DNA of 64,000 nt from Sarcina sp034439435 (lineage in GTDB: Bacteria; Bacillota; Clostridia; Clostridiales; Clostridiaceae): contig NZ_JAPCKJ010000004.1 in the NCBI RefSeq assembly GCF_034439435.1, positions 372,001-436,000 of the forward strand, written 5' to 3'. The position numbers and the translations under genes were made by a program. How positions within the stretch are numbered: position 1 is the first letter of the stretch; every line of letters starts with the position of its first letter. Shown one piece after another: positions 18,477-27,435 of the stretch. A model generated the notes under the pieces. It was not told the origin of the DNA, ran no database searches, and was given only the letters and a program-made list of their open reading frames with translations.

Positions 18477-19859
18477 TTAATTAATATTGTTTGATTTAAC
18501 TAAAGAATGTTTTCTTCCATAAATTAAATAACTTATAATCAATAAAAATAAAACAACTATGAATATTTGCCATGTACTCTTTGATAAATTAGTCATTAAA
18601 AATAAACAACTAATAGCTCCCAATATTGGTATAAAAGGTACTAATGGTGTTTTGAATCCTCTTTTTACGTTTGGATATTTCTTTCTAAAGGTTATTAAAG
18701 ATATACAAACTAAAGTATATGTTAATAAGAAAGCTATATTGGCGAAGTCTGCTAATTGTCCTAGGTTAAAAAATCCTGCTAAAAATGCACCTATTATACC
18801 AACTGTCCATAAAGCAGTATAAGGAACCTCTTTTTTATCAACTTTACTAAAGAATTTTGGTAATAATCCATCTCTACTCATAGCTAAAAGTATATGTGAT
18901 GTTGTGAAATTTCCTGCAAATATTACAGCAAGAATCCCTATAACAGTTCCTAAGGATACTATAAAAGCAATTCCATTTTCTCCTGCTAATTTCAAAGCAT
19001 AAGATAATGCATCCCCAACATTTAAATTAGTATATGATGTTATTCCTGTTAAAACTAATGACACTGCTATATATATAACTGTACATATTAATAAAGAAGT
19101 TATAAGCCCTAAAGGTAAAGATTTTTCAGGATTCTTTACATCTTCAGCTGCTGATGCTGTAGCATCAAATCCACAATAAGCAAAAAATAATGATGCAGTT
19201 CCTGTAACTACTCCCTTAACTCCAAAAGGTGCAAATGGATGCCAATTACTAAGGTCTACGTGGAATGCTCCCACTCCAATAAATAAAGCTATAACAGCAA
19301 TCTTTATAAATACCATAAAATCATTTACCTTTTTACTTTCCTTAGTTCCTAATGATATTACAAAAACTATAAATAAAATTGATATCATTGCTGGTAAATT
19401 TACTATTCCACCTTCACTAGGAATTGCTGTAATCGATTTTGGTAATTTTATTCCTAAGGTATTTAGAATACTTAAAAGATATGCTCCCCATCCCGATGCA
19501 ACTGTAGCCGTAGATAAAGTATATCCTATAACAATACATAATCCCGATATGTAAGCAATAATTTCTCCCAAAGAAACATAAGTGAATGAATAAGATCCTC
19601 CTGCACTAGGTATGCTAGAGCTAAATTCTGCATAGCATAAAACTATTATGGCAGCAGCTATTCCCCCTCCTATAAATGCTATTGATGTAGCTGGCCCAGA
19701 TTGCTTTGCAGCAACAATCCCTGTTAAAACCATGACTCCTGTACCAATTACAGATCCAACACTCATTAAAGTTAAATCTAAGGTGCTAAGAGTTCTTTCT
19801 TTATTTTCATTTGCTTCGCTAAGTATTTTTTTTAAACTTTGCTTTCTAAAAATCTCCAT
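18477..19859 (-). CDS. APC family amino-acid permease (YfnA/CAT type)
   Basis: 460 residues, about 12 membrane segments. The first holds the unwound substrate-binding motif SVGSVIGTGVMVLTG. IPSAGGSYSFTYVSLGE and FAYCGFDATASAAEDVKNP are typical of cationic/branched amino-acid permeases related to YfnA. Substrate not determinable. AAGGGTG lies 7 bases before the ATG. A single gene. Confidence 0.88.
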   Translation of the reverse strand: MEIFRKQSLKKILSEANENKERTLSTLDLTLMSVGSVIGTGVMVLTGIVAAKQSGPATSIAFIGGGIAAAIIVLCYAEFSSSIPSAGGSYSFTYVSLGEIIAYISGLCIVIGYTLSTATVASGWGAYLLSILNTLGIKLPKSITAIPSEGGIVNLPAMISILFIVFVISLGTKESKKVNDFMVFIKIAVIALFIGVGAFHVDLSNWHPFAPFGVKGVVTGTASLFFAYCGFDATASAAEDVKNPEKSLPLGLITSLLICTVIYIAVSLVLTGITSYTNLNVGDALSYALKLAGENGIAFIVSLGTVIGILAVIFAGNFTTSHILLAMSRDGLLPKFFSKVDKKEVPYTALWTVGIIGAFLAGFFNLGQLADFANIAFLLTYTLVCISLITFRKKYPNVKRGFKTPLVPFIPILGAISCLFLMTNLSKSTWQIFIVVLFLLIISYLIYGRKHSLVKSNNIN

Positions 19860-20003
19860 AGATTAATCACCCTTTTAAATTATTAATTTTAAATGATATT
19901 ACTTATTGTGAAACTCTAATATTTTTAATAAGTTTATTAAATTATTTCCTACACGATATATGTTAACACTTTATTCATTATTATCAAACAATTTTAATTA
20001 CCT

Positions 20004-20036
20004 AAAAAAAGGTTGTATCCAAATCAGATACAACCT
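20004..20036 (-). terminator. Terminator of the DMT transporter gene, family A short form
   Basis: AGGTTGTATC pairs with GATACAACCT over a short loop. Seven T follow on the minus strand. Confidence 0.85.
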
Positions 20037-20097
20037 AATTAATAATTTATAATATTCATTTTAAGTCAGGGATTTTTAAAATTTATATTATAACTTA

Positions 20098-21039
20098 TCA
20101 GCTTATTACTTTAGACTTTTTAAATTTAAATCTTAGTATATTATTCAGTCTTTCTCTATCTAAATTTAACTCTAATATTATTGCAGCTATTATTATTAAT
20201 ATAGCACCTAATATTTGTTTATTATTTAAAACTTCTCCAAATATAAAGAAAGCAAATATACTTGATAATACTGGCTCCATAGAAGCTAATATACTGGTAA
20301 CACTAGCCTCTATATATTCTGTTGATTTTATATAAAAGGTATTAGAAATAAATGTACTTAAAATACCTATAGATAATATATTTAATATGACTATACCTAT
20401 GTTAGGCGAATTTGCAATTATACTAACTGACTCCTTGAAATCTGTAAATAAACCTATAAATATACTTGCAAATATATAGCCATAAACGAGCATTGTATCT
20501 TTTTTGTAGGAACTAAAAAACTTAGGAAATATTATCTGAAAAGCAAACAAGAATCCTGTACCTAATCCAGCAGATAATCCTATTACACTCATATTAGAAT
20601 GTCCTAAAGACATATTTGATACCATTATGCATCCTACTAAAGTTAATACTATAACAAAACCTTTTTTCAGATTAAATTTTTCATTAAAGAATAATACTCC
20701 GAATATTGTTACCCATATTGAGTTTGTAAACATCAATACAGTCGCCACTGATATAGGTATATACTCCACTGATAAATTGTATCCAATAAAACATAATGCA
20801 AAGGTTCCTATACCATATAAAGCTGAAACACATAATCCTTTAATATCTATTTTTAATACTTCTCTGTTTGTCACCATTACCCAAATGAAAAAACAAATAG
20901 CTGACAAAAAACTTCTACTAAAGGCTATAAACATTGTTTCTAGTCCAGATTCATATAAAGTTCTACTACTTATACCCATTATGCCCCAAAAAAATGTTGC
21001 TATTAAGACTAAACTTATTCCTTTCTTCTTACTATTCAT
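20098..21039 (-). CDS. DMT superfamily transporter (two EamA domains)
   Basis: 313 residues, ten hydrophobic segments in two EamA repeats (about 5-145 and 155-295). LIATFFWGIMGISSRTLYES at the start and SILASMEPVLSSIFAFFIFGE near the end are typical of RhaT/EamA-like metabolite exporters. AGAGG lies 4-5 bases before the ATG. It is a single gene with its own terminator. Substrate unknown. Confidence 0.87.
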   Translation of the reverse strand: MNSKKKGISLVLIATFFWGIMGISSRTLYESGLETMFIAFSRSFLSAICFFIWVMVTNREVLKIDIKGLCVSALYGIGTFALCFIGYNLSVEYIPISVATVLMFTNSIWVTIFGVLFFNEKFNLKKGFVIVLTLVGCIMVSNMSLGHSNMSVIGLSAGLGTGFLFAFQIIFPKFFSSYKKDTMLVYGYIFASIFIGLFTDFKESVSIIANSPNIGIVILNILSIGILSTFISNTFYIKSTEYIEASVTSILASMEPVLSSIFAFFIFGEVLNNKQILGAILIIIAAIILELNLDRERLNNILRFKFKKSKVIS

Positions 21040-21312
21040 AATAATTCCTCTTTTTCTAAGTTTTCAGCACAATTTATATTATATACTTATTAACAAATTT
21101 TAAAAGTTCCAAAAATGACATTTTAACATTATTAACTTTCATTTTCTGCACTATTATATTAATTTAGTTGCTATTTCTTATAATTCCTCTAATTAGCTTA
21201 TATACTAATTTATGCTGCATTTAAAAACTTATTCAAATTTTAAAAGTTGTCAGTTTAAAAATATTTTTGAATAATTCATTTCAAAACTATGCAAAAATGA
21301 ATTTCTAAAAGC

Positions 21313-21348
21313 AAAAATGGGAGTAATAATACTACTCTCATTTTTAAT
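21313..21348. terminator. Second hairpin downstream of xpt
   Basis: AAAATGGGAGTA pairs with TACTCTCATTTT imperfectly and has A and T runs on both sides. It lies 12 bp beyond the main xpt terminator and may be a back-up terminator. Confidence 0.5.
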
Positions 21349-21356
21349 TTGATACG

Positions 21357-21386
21357 TCAAAAAGGTGCAAGTTTTTACTTGCACCT
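21357..21386 (-). terminator. Terminator of xpt
   Basis: AAGGTGCAAGT and ACTTGCACCTT form a perfect stem with a tight loop. On the minus strand it is followed by TTTTT. Confidence 0.85.
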
Positions 21387-21451
21387 TAAAATAATATAAT
21401 ATTTATATCCTTAAACTCTTACTAAATGAATTCTCATTTAATACATTATAA

Positions 21452-22024
21452 TTATTTAAAAGAAACCTTATTGTCCTCTAATTTTTCTATGATAGCAAGA
21501 GATTCAACTCTTACACCTAAGTCTTCTAAAACTTTTCTTCCTTCTTGGAATCCTTTTTCTATAACTATACCTATTCCAACTAATTCTGCACCAGCTTGCT
21601 CAACTAAATCTATCATTCCTTTAGTTGCGCATCCTTGAGCTAAAAAGTCATCAATAATTAAAACTCTTTCACCTTTATTTAAGAATTGTTTTCCAACTCT
21701 AACTTTATAATCTTTTTTCTTAGTGAATGAGTGTACATTTGATTCATAAACATCTTTGTCTAAGTTTAAACTTTCAGTTTTTTTAGCAAAAACTACAGGC
21801 ACATAATCAAAATATTGAGATGTTATACCTGCAATAGCTATTCCTGATGCTTCTATTGTAAGTATTTTATCTATTTTTTCGTCTTTAAATCTTTTTTTAA
21901 ATTCCTTACCAACTTCATTAAGAAATCTTATATCCATTTGGTGATTTAAGAAACAATCTACCTTTAGAATATTTCCATCTCTAACTTTTCCTTCTCTTAA
22001 TATCTTTTCTTTTAATGCTTCCAT
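21452..22024 (-). CDS. xpt: Xanthine phosphoribosyltransferase
   Basis: 190 residues; makes XMP from xanthine and PRPP in purine salvage. The type I PRTase PRPP loop is RVLIIDDFLAQGCATKGM at about 128-145. The N-terminal MEALKEKILREGKV and LNHQMD and the central EASGIAIA are characteristic of Xpt and separate it from Hpt and Apt. GGGGGAAAAG precedes the ATG. A purine riboswitch and attenuator lie in its leader. The xanthine permease gene often paired with xpt is absent here; xpt is followed by terminators. Confidence 0.94.
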   Translation of the reverse strand: MEALKEKILREGKVRDGNILKVDCFLNHQMDIRFLNEVGKEFKKRFKDEKIDKILTIEASGIAIAGITSQYFDYVPVVFAKKTESLNLDKDVYESNVHSFTKKKDYKVRVGKQFLNKGERVLIIDDFLAQGCATKGMIDLVEQAGAELVGIGIVIEKGFQEGRKVLEDLGVRVESLAIIEKLEDNKVSFK

Positions 22025-22231
22025 CTTTCTTTTCCCCCTGTTATAAAAATTATTTCATCCTGATAAGTAACTCACTTAATAATTACTCTTAAAATTCTTA
22101 CTTAACCTTAAAAAAGTTCCATATAGCCGATACTTTTCTACTAGAAAACAATTCCTATAAGCTTGTTTAAAAATTTAAAGCAATGAATTCAATTAAAATT
22201 GGCTGAATTAACTTCGATTTAAATACTATTA

Positions 22232-22268
22232 AAAAACAAAAATTCCTAAGCCTTAAAAGCCTAGGAAT
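22232..22268 (-). terminator. Attenuator hairpin of the xpt riboswitch
   Basis: On the minus strand ATTCCTAGGCTT pairs with AAGGCTTAGGAAT, followed by TTTTTGTTTTTT. It lies 34 bp after the aptamer, the position of an expression platform, and about 200 bp before xpt. Confidence 0.8.
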
Positions 22269-22302
22269 ATATAATAATCTCACAAAAATATAGAAATCAC
22301 CT

Positions 22303-22378
22303 ATATATTCGTAGTTAGGATGTTTACGGCCTCCTAGTAGAAACACTCAACCCATATTGTCGAGCATATACGATATAC
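22303..22378 (-). promoter_or_regulatory. Purine riboswitch aptamer (guanine class) of xpt
   Basis: Read on the minus strand, the conserved core is complete. P2 CTCGAC/GTTGAG closes loop AATATGG, then GTTTCTAC, then P3 TAGGAGG/CATCCTA around loop CCGTAAA, then AACTACG closing P1. The loop sequences that form the kissing interaction match the class. The ligand-selecting position in the ACTAC joint is C (position 74 of the B. subtilis xpt aptamer) rather than U, so guanine/hypoxanthine rather than adenine is predicted. Ligand binding should favour the terminator and lower xpt expression. Confidence 0.93.
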
Positions 22379-22410
22379 TTATATAATTACATATTAAGTT
22401 ATTAAGTAGT

Positions 22411-22439
22411 ATTATAACTACTTATTCTCACGATGTAAA
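22411..22439 (-). promoter_or_regulatory. Sigma-A promoter of xpt
   Basis: TTTACA, 17-bp spacer, TATAAT on the minus strand, starting transcription about 25 nt before the aptamer. The -10 box sits inside the perfect dyad TAAGTAGT/ACTACTTA (22403-22424). Confidence 0.75.
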
Positions 22440-22547
22440 GTTTTATCGTTAAATTATTTTTAACATCGCTTAAAAAGTTTTAATAGCTTTATATTCATAA
22501 ATTAAACTTCATCTTAAAAGCATCTTAATACTGTAGAAATTTAATAT

Positions 22548-23345
22548 TTAGTCTTGAAATAATTTACCAAACTCTCCTAATACACTACCTTCCCCTACGT
22601 CACGAGAACCTGGAACTTGAGGAGCTGATGCAATAACTTTAGATGCAAGTCTACTAAATGGTAAACTTTGAATCCAAACTTCACCTGGTCCTACTAAACT
22701 TGCAAAGAAAATCCCTTCGCCACCAAAAACAGCATTTTTGATTCCTTTTACATATTCAATATCATAATTTACATCTCTTGTCATAGCAACTAAACATCCA
22801 GTATCAACCTTCAATTTTTGTCCTGGTAAAAGTTGTTTTCTAACAATAGTACCACCTGCATGAATAAATGCCATTCCATCCCCTTCAAGTTTTTGAAGTA
22901 TAAACCCTTCTCCTCCGAAGAAGCCTGTTCCTAATTTCTTTCTAAAATCTATTCCTATACTTACACCTTTAGCAGCACATAAAAAAGCATCTTTTTGACA
23001 TATAAGTTTTCCATTATATCTTCTTAAGTCTACAGGAATTATTTTCCCAGGATACGGGGATGCAAAAGCTACTTTTTCTTTTCCTACTCCAACGTTAGTA
23101 AATGCAGTCATAAACAAACTTTCACCCGTTAATACCCTCTTAGCCGCACCACCTAATTTACCAAAAAATCCGCTTGATCCTTTATTACTTCCATCTCCAA
23201 AAATAGTTTCCATTTCTATACTATTATCCATCATCATCATTGCTCCAGCTTCAGCAACAACAGTCTCTCTTGGATCTAATTCAATTTCAACAAACTGCAT
23301 ATCATCTCCATAAAGCTTAAAATCAATTTCATGTGAATTCATCAT
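22548..23345 (-). CDS. AIM24/TIGR00266 family protein
   Basis: 265 residues, no membrane segment or signal peptide. Glycine-rich beta-structure runs throughout, with VVAEAGAMMMMD, GESLFMTAFTN, FGGEGFILQKLEGDG and PGQKLKVDTGCLVAM, all hallmarks of the TIGR00266/AIM24 family. These proteins form beta-solenoid-like folds; bacterial function is unknown. AGGAGG lies 9 bases before the ATG. A single gene. Confidence 0.9.
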   Translation of the reverse strand: MMNSHEIDFKLYGDDMQFVEIELDPRETVVAEAGAMMMMDNSIEMETIFGDGSNKGSSGFFGKLGGAAKRVLTGESLFMTAFTNVGVGKEKVAFASPYPGKIIPVDLRRYNGKLICQKDAFLCAAKGVSIGIDFRKKLGTGFFGGEGFILQKLEGDGMAFIHAGGTIVRKQLLPGQKLKVDTGCLVAMTRDVNYDIEYVKGIKNAVFGGEGIFFASLVGPGEVWIQSLPFSRLASKVIASAPQVPGSRDVGEGSVLGEFGKLFQD

Positions 23346-23613
23346 TTACTTCGTCCTCCTATAGACATCTTCCTCGTATTTCAGTCTAATTTTATTTTTC
23401 ATATTATCATAAATTATATAATTGTCAAAAAAATTATATTCTAACCCTTCAAAAAAATAATATATTTTTTATATTTAGTTAATAAAAAACATCATTTTTC
23501 ACTTATATAAAAAAATAATATTTTTTACTCACATTTATTTAAATATATTCATAATATTTAGTAAGTATTTTTGTTGGACTTAACAGAAAAAATTTATATT
23601 TAGAAAAAAGTTA

Positions 23614-23642
23614 TTGACAGACAACTCAAAGAGATATAATAT
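23614..23642 (+). promoter_or_regulatory. Promoter of the riboswitch-ATPase transcript
   Basis: A perfect TTGACA -35 box, with TATAATAT offering a -10 box at 15 or 17 bp spacing. It starts transcription about 25-30 nt before the aptamer. Confidence 0.7.
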
Positions 23643-23673
23643 GATATTAAATCTAATATTTAGTATCTATTGT

Positions 23674-23768
23674 GTTAAGAGGGAGTAGTTACAAGTTATA
23701 ATATCAACATCGCGGTTAACGAAAAGTTACCTGGTATTATACACCAATTTTGGTTACAAGACTTTTAA
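23674..23768 (+). promoter_or_regulatory. yybP-ykoY type (manganese) riboswitch aptamer
   Basis: The 5' conserved segment GAGGGAGTAG, an ACATCGCGGTTAACG hairpin arm with ACCTGG, and a 3' ACAAGAC segment match the yybP-ykoY class. P1 can be formed by TTAAGAG (23675-23681) with CTTTTAA (23762-23768). This class binds Mn2+ and typically controls MntP-, YkoY- or P-type ATPase metal exporters. The 3' strand of P1 is shared with the following terminator stem, so Mn2+ binding should prevent termination and turn the gene on. Confidence 0.85.
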
Positions 23769-23838
23769 TATAATCTAAGGGATTTAAGGTATTTTATATA
23801 CTTTTCCTTAGATTATATTAGGAGTCTTATTTTTTTTA
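23757..23838 (+). terminator. Terminator/expression platform of the Mn riboswitch
   Basis: TAATATAATCTAAGG pairs perfectly with CCTTAGATTATATTA, extended outward by AAGACT with AGTCTT. TTTTTTTT follows. The outer pairing uses the CAAGACTTTTAA strand of riboswitch P1, giving mutually exclusive structures. Confidence 0.9.
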
Positions 23839-23914
23839 GACTTCTATACATAGATATTATTTGTTAGTAATTATCCCTAAACAATAATTTTTAAATAAGG
23901 AAGGAGATAATAAT

Positions 23915-26575
23915 ATGAAAAAAGTCTATTCAAAGTCTAAAGAAGAACTTTTTAAAGATCTTGGCGTAAACAAGGACGGTTTAAATGACGCTCAAGTTCA
24001 AAGCATGCGAGAAAAATATGGTAAAAACGAATTAGTTGAAGGTAAGAAAAAATCTACTTTCCAAGTATTTCTTGATCAATTTAAGGACATGCTTATAATA
24101 ATTCTTCTATGTGCTGCTGCTATCTCAATGTTCCTAGGAGATATTGAAAGTGCCGCTGTTATCATATTCGTGTTAATAGTAAACGCTACTCTTGGAACAG
24201 TTCAACATGTTAAAGCTGAACAATCTTTAAGTAGTTTAAAAGCTTTATCATCACCATCTACTAAGGTTCTTAGAAATGGTGAAAGAATCGAAATAGATTC
24301 TAAAGACGTTGTTGTTGGAGATATTATCTTCCTTGAAGCTGGAGATTATGTTCCAGCTGATGGTAGAATTCTTGAAAACTATAGTTTACAAGTTAACGAA
24401 AGTTCATTAACAGGTGAATCTGAAAGTATTGTTAAAATGTCTGAAATAATAAGAGGTGAAGACATTCCTATTGGTGATAGAAAAAATATGGTCTTCTCTG
24501 GAAGCTTAGTAACTTATGGTAGAGCTACTGTATTAGCTACTGCTGTTGGTATGGATACTGAAATAGGTAAAATAGCTCAATTATTAAATGATACTAAAGA
24601 AAAGAAAACTCCTCTACAAATCAACTTAGATAACTTCGGTAAGAAACTTGCAATGGGAATACTTGTTATCTGTGCTATTGTATTCGCACTTAGCATGTAC
24701 AGAGGTGAAGCTCTTATAGATGCCTTCATGTTTGCTGTTGCTTTAGCAGTTGCTGCTATCCCAGAAGCTTTAAGTTCTATAGTAACAATAGTTCTTTCTT
24801 TAGGAACTCAAAAAATGGCTAAAGAACATGCTATTATAAGAAAACTTCAAGCTGTTGAAGGATTGGGTAGTGTATCTATTATATGTTCAGATAAAACTGG
24901 TACATTAACTCAAAATAAAATGACTGTTAAAAAAATCTTTGTTGATGGCGAAATTGTAGATTCAAATGAATTAAATTTAAAAAATAAAATAGATAATGAT
25001 TTACTTCTTATGAGTTTACTTTGTAATGATGCAATTACCGATGGTGAAAAAGAGCTTGGTGATCCTACAGAGGTTGCTCTTGTAAACTTAGGTGACTTAT
25101 ATGGAATGGATGAGCTTGTTCAAAGAGATAAATTTAAGAGACTTGGAGAAATTCCATTTGATTCAGATAGAAAACTTATGAGTGTTGTTTATAACATTCA
25201 TGGTGAAAATATTATAGCTACTAAAGGTGCTGTTGATGTACTTCTTAAGAGAGCTACTAAAATTGAAACTTCAAAAGGAATTAGACCTATCACTAAAGAA
25301 GATATAGCTAAGATAGAAGAAGTTAACCAAAACTTCTCAAAAACTGGTCTTAGAGTATTATCTTTTGCTTATAGAAATATTGAAAGTAGAACTGATATAA
25401 AACTTGATGATGAAAATGACTTAACATTTATAGGTCTTATTTCAATGATGGATCCACCTAGAGAAGAATCTGCTGAGGCTGTTAGGGCTTGTATATCCGC
25501 TGGAATTAAGCCTGTAATGATAACTGGTGACCATAAAATAACTGCTTCTGCTATAGCTAGACAAATAGGCATATTAACTGACGGAAGTGAAGCTATTGAC
25601 GGTTCTGCTTTAGATAAAGTTAGTGATGAAGAACTTAAGAACATGGTAGAACACATTTCAGTATATGCTAGGGTTTCACCTGAGCATAAAATAAGAATAG
25701 TTAGAGCATGGCAAGAAAAAGGTAATGTTGTTGCTATGACTGGTGATGGTGTTAATGACGCACCTGCTTTAAAACAAGCTGATATCGGTGTTGCCATGGG
25801 TATTACAGGTTCAGAAGTTGCAAAGGATGCTGCTTCAATGGTCTTAACTGATGATAACTTTGCTACAATAGTAAAAGCTATTGAAAATGGTAGAAATATT
25901 TATTCAAATATTAAGAATGCGATTAAATTCTTATTATCTGGTAATACTGCTGGTATATTATCAGTATTATATGCTTCCTTATTAGCATTACCTGTACCAT
26001 TTGCAGCTGTACACTTACTATTCATAAACCTTTTAACTGATAGTTTACCTGCAATCGCTTTAGGTCTTGAACCTCATAAAAAAGATGTTATGAAAGAAAA
26101 ACCTAGAAAAGCTAATGCTTCTATTTTAACAAAAGACTTTGTTACTGATGTTTTATTTGAAGGCATAATTATAACTATTGTTACTATGACAGCTTTCCAT
26201 ATTGGATTAAAACAAGGTGGAGCTGCATTAGCAAGTACAATGGCATTTGCTACTTTATGTTTATCAAGACTTGTTCATGGATTTAATAGTAAGTCTAAGA
26301 AACATGTTTTATCAAAAGAATTATTCTCTAATAAATATTTATGGGCTGCTTTTGGTATAGGATTCGTACTATTAAACTTAGTTCTTTTAGTACCTGCATT
26401 TGAAGGATTATTCCAAGTTGCTCCACTTACACTTAACAACTTATTAACTATATATGGCTTATCTCTATGTACATTCATAGTTATTCAAGCTGTTAAATTT
26501 ATAAGAGAAAAACTTAATAAAAATAAAACAAATACTGCTTCTGAAGAATCAAACACTGAAGACAAAGCAGCTTAA
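23915..26575 (+). CDS. P-type cation-transporting ATPase (P2A, Ca2+/Mn2+ type)
   Basis: 886 residues. N-terminal cation ATPase domain; TGES actuator motif at 166-169; ion-binding PEALS at 283-287 on M4; phosphorylation D326 in SDKTGTLT; hinge TGDGVNDAPA with KQADIGVAMG; ten membrane segments with NLLTDSLPAIALG on M6. The sequence is of the bacterial PMCA/SERCA-like group, nominally Ca2+-exporting. PEALS and the N-D pair on M5/M6 fit one Ca2+ or Mn2+ site. The leader contains a manganese riboswitch, which argues that Mn2+ export is at least one role. There is no heavy-metal CxxC domain. AAGGAG lies about 9 bases before the ATG. A single gene. Confidence 0.93.
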   Translation: MKKVYSKSKEELFKDLGVNKDGLNDAQVQSMREKYGKNELVEGKKKSTFQVFLDQFKDMLIIILLCAAAISMFLGDIESAAVIIFVLIVNATLGTVQHVKAEQSLSSLKALSSPSTKVLRNGERIEIDSKDVVVGDIIFLEAGDYVPADGRILENYSLQVNESSLTGESESIVKMSEIIRGEDIPIGDRKNMVFSGSLVTYGRATVLATAVGMDTEIGKIAQLLNDTKEKKTPLQINLDNFGKKLAMGILVICAIVFALSMYRGEALIDAFMFAVALAVAAIPEALSSIVTIVLSLGTQKMAKEHAIIRKLQAVEGLGSVSIICSDKTGTLTQNKMTVKKIFVDGEIVDSNELNLKNKIDNDLLLMSLLCNDAITDGEKELGDPTEVALVNLGDLYGMDELVQRDKFKRLGEIPFDSDRKLMSVVYNIHGENIIATKGAVDVLLKRATKIETSKGIRPITKEDIAKIEEVNQNFSKTGLRVLSFAYRNIESRTDIKLDDENDLTFIGLISMMDPPREESAEAVRACISAGIKPVMITGDHKITASAIARQIGILTDGSEAIDGSALDKVSDEELKNMVEHISVYARVSPEHKIRIVRAWQEKGNVVAMTGDGVNDAPALKQADIGVAMGITGSEVAKDAASMVLTDDNFATIVKAIENGRNIYSNIKNAIKFLLSGNTAGILSVLYASLLALPVPFAAVHLLFINLLTDSLPAIALGLEPHKKDVMKEKPRKANASILTKDFVTDVLFEGIIITIVTMTAFHIGLKQGGAALASTMAFATLCLSRLVHGFNSKSKKHVLSKELFSNKYLWAAFGIGFVLLNLVLLVPAFEGLFQVAPLTLNNLLTIYGLSLCTFIVIQAVKFIREKLNKNKTNTASEESNTEDKAA

Positions 26576-26591
26576 TAATTATATTTTTTCT

Positions 26592-26630
26592 GTAGACCAT
26601 GTTAATGGTATATTAGCATGGTCTATATTT
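26592..26630 (+). terminator. Terminator after the P-type ATPase gene
   Basis: TAGACCATGTTAAT pairs with ATTAGCATGGTCTA with one mismatch, then TATTTATAT. The tail is weak, so some read-through into the DedA gene is possible. Confidence 0.6.
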
Positions 26631-26673
26631 ATATAATACTAATACCAATTAAGAATATACAGGAGGATTTTGC

Positions 26674-27303
26674 ATGGAATTTTTAGGATCTCTATTAACA
26701 TTTTTAATTGATATAGTTGGTTCTTTTGGATACCTTGGAATCTTATTAATAGTAGGATTGGAATATGCTTGTTTTCCACTTCCAAGTGAAGTTGTTTTAA
26801 CCTTTTTCGGACTTAGTGCATCTCAAGGAGAATTTTCTCTTATAGGAGTCATAATATTCAGTATTATAGGAGGTTTACTAGGTTCACTAATATGCTATGC
26901 CATTGGTTATTACGGAGGTGTTCCCCTTCAAGAATGGATAGGTCATAAATTTCCAAGTAGTCAAAAAAGCATGGTATCACTAAATAAATGGTTTAAAAAA
27001 TATGGAAAGCCTGCAGTACTACTAGCTAGAATTGTTCCGCTTACTCGTACATATGTATCTTTATTAGCTGGCGCTGAAAAGTTCAGTTTAAAGCATTTTA
27101 TTTTATACTCTTCTTTAGGTATAAGTATTTGGAATATTTTCTTAGTATGCTTAGGATACTTTATAGGAGATAATTTACCTCTTATAAATTCAATTATGGA
27201 AAAATACACTTTCATAACACTAGCAATATTAGCTATTGTTATCATTAGTGTTATATACCTTAAATTCTTTAAAAAGAAGAAATCTACTTCTAAACAAAAT
27301 TAA
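26674..27303 (+). CDS. DedA family membrane protein
   Basis: 209 residues with the DedA/VTT fold: GYLGILLIVGLEYACFPLPS and FGLSASQGE, re-entrant YAIGYYGG, then the conserved ARIVPLTRTYVSLLAGAE and SLGISIWN. DedA proteins act in membrane homeostasis; some recycle undecaprenyl phosphate or phosphatidylethanolamine at the inner membrane. AGGAGG lies 7 bases before the ATG. It is followed by two inverted-repeat elements that can act as terminators. Confidence 0.9.
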   Translation: MEFLGSLLTFLIDIVGSFGYLGILLIVGLEYACFPLPSEVVLTFFGLSASQGEFSLIGVIIFSIIGGLLGSLICYAIGYYGGVPLQEWIGHKFPSSQKSMVSLNKWFKKYGKPAVLLARIVPLTRTYVSLLAGAEKFSLKHFILYSSLGISIWNIFLVCLGYFIGDNLPLINSIMEKYTFITLAILAIVIISVIYLKFFKKKKSTSKQN

Positions 27304-27311
27304 ATATTAAA

Positions 27312-27422
27312 GGGTTGTATCAAAAACAACTTAAAATAAAGCTTATAAACCTATTCCGAGAATTGATAGTTTTTCTCTTCATAATATTTATAAGGTTTAT
27401 TGTTTAAGTTTTGATACAACCC
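27312..27422. repeat. Family A inverted-repeat element, full copy
   Basis: 111 bp; terminal repeats begin GGGTTGTATCAAAA on both ends. It aligns along its whole length with the element at 2666-2777 in the same orientation. TTTTTTT follows, so it can terminate the DedA transcript. Confidence 0.75.
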
Positions 27423-27435
27423 ATTTTTTTGAATT

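Larger units (their letters stand above)
21040..21451. other. Intergenic region between the DMT gene and xpt
   Basis: 412 bp. It contains the A/T-rich 5' region of the DMT gene on the minus strand and two hairpins at 21313-21348 and 21357-21386. No ORF or regulatory RNA is recognised in 21060-21310. Confidence 0.6.
22025..22547. other. xpt leader region
   Basis: 523 bp: xpt ribosome site, about 200 bp of A/T-rich spacer, attenuator, purine aptamer, and xpt promoter, then an A/T-rich stretch after the AIM24-like gene stop. CGATGT and ACATCG (22431-22467) form a weak stem that may end the AIM24-like transcript. Confidence 0.7.
23346..23914. other. 5' region of the P-type ATPase gene
   Basis: 569 bp: about 260 bp of very A/T-rich sequence with nothing I recognise, then promoter (23614-23642), riboswitch (23674-23768), intrinsic terminator, and a 75-bp ribosome-binding leader ending in AAGGAGATAATAAT before the ATG. 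Confidence 0.75.

Noticed and set aside
20627..21103. 158-codon plus-strand frame opposite the DMT transporter
   Set aside because: Antisense to a typical EamA gene; no homology-like motifs.
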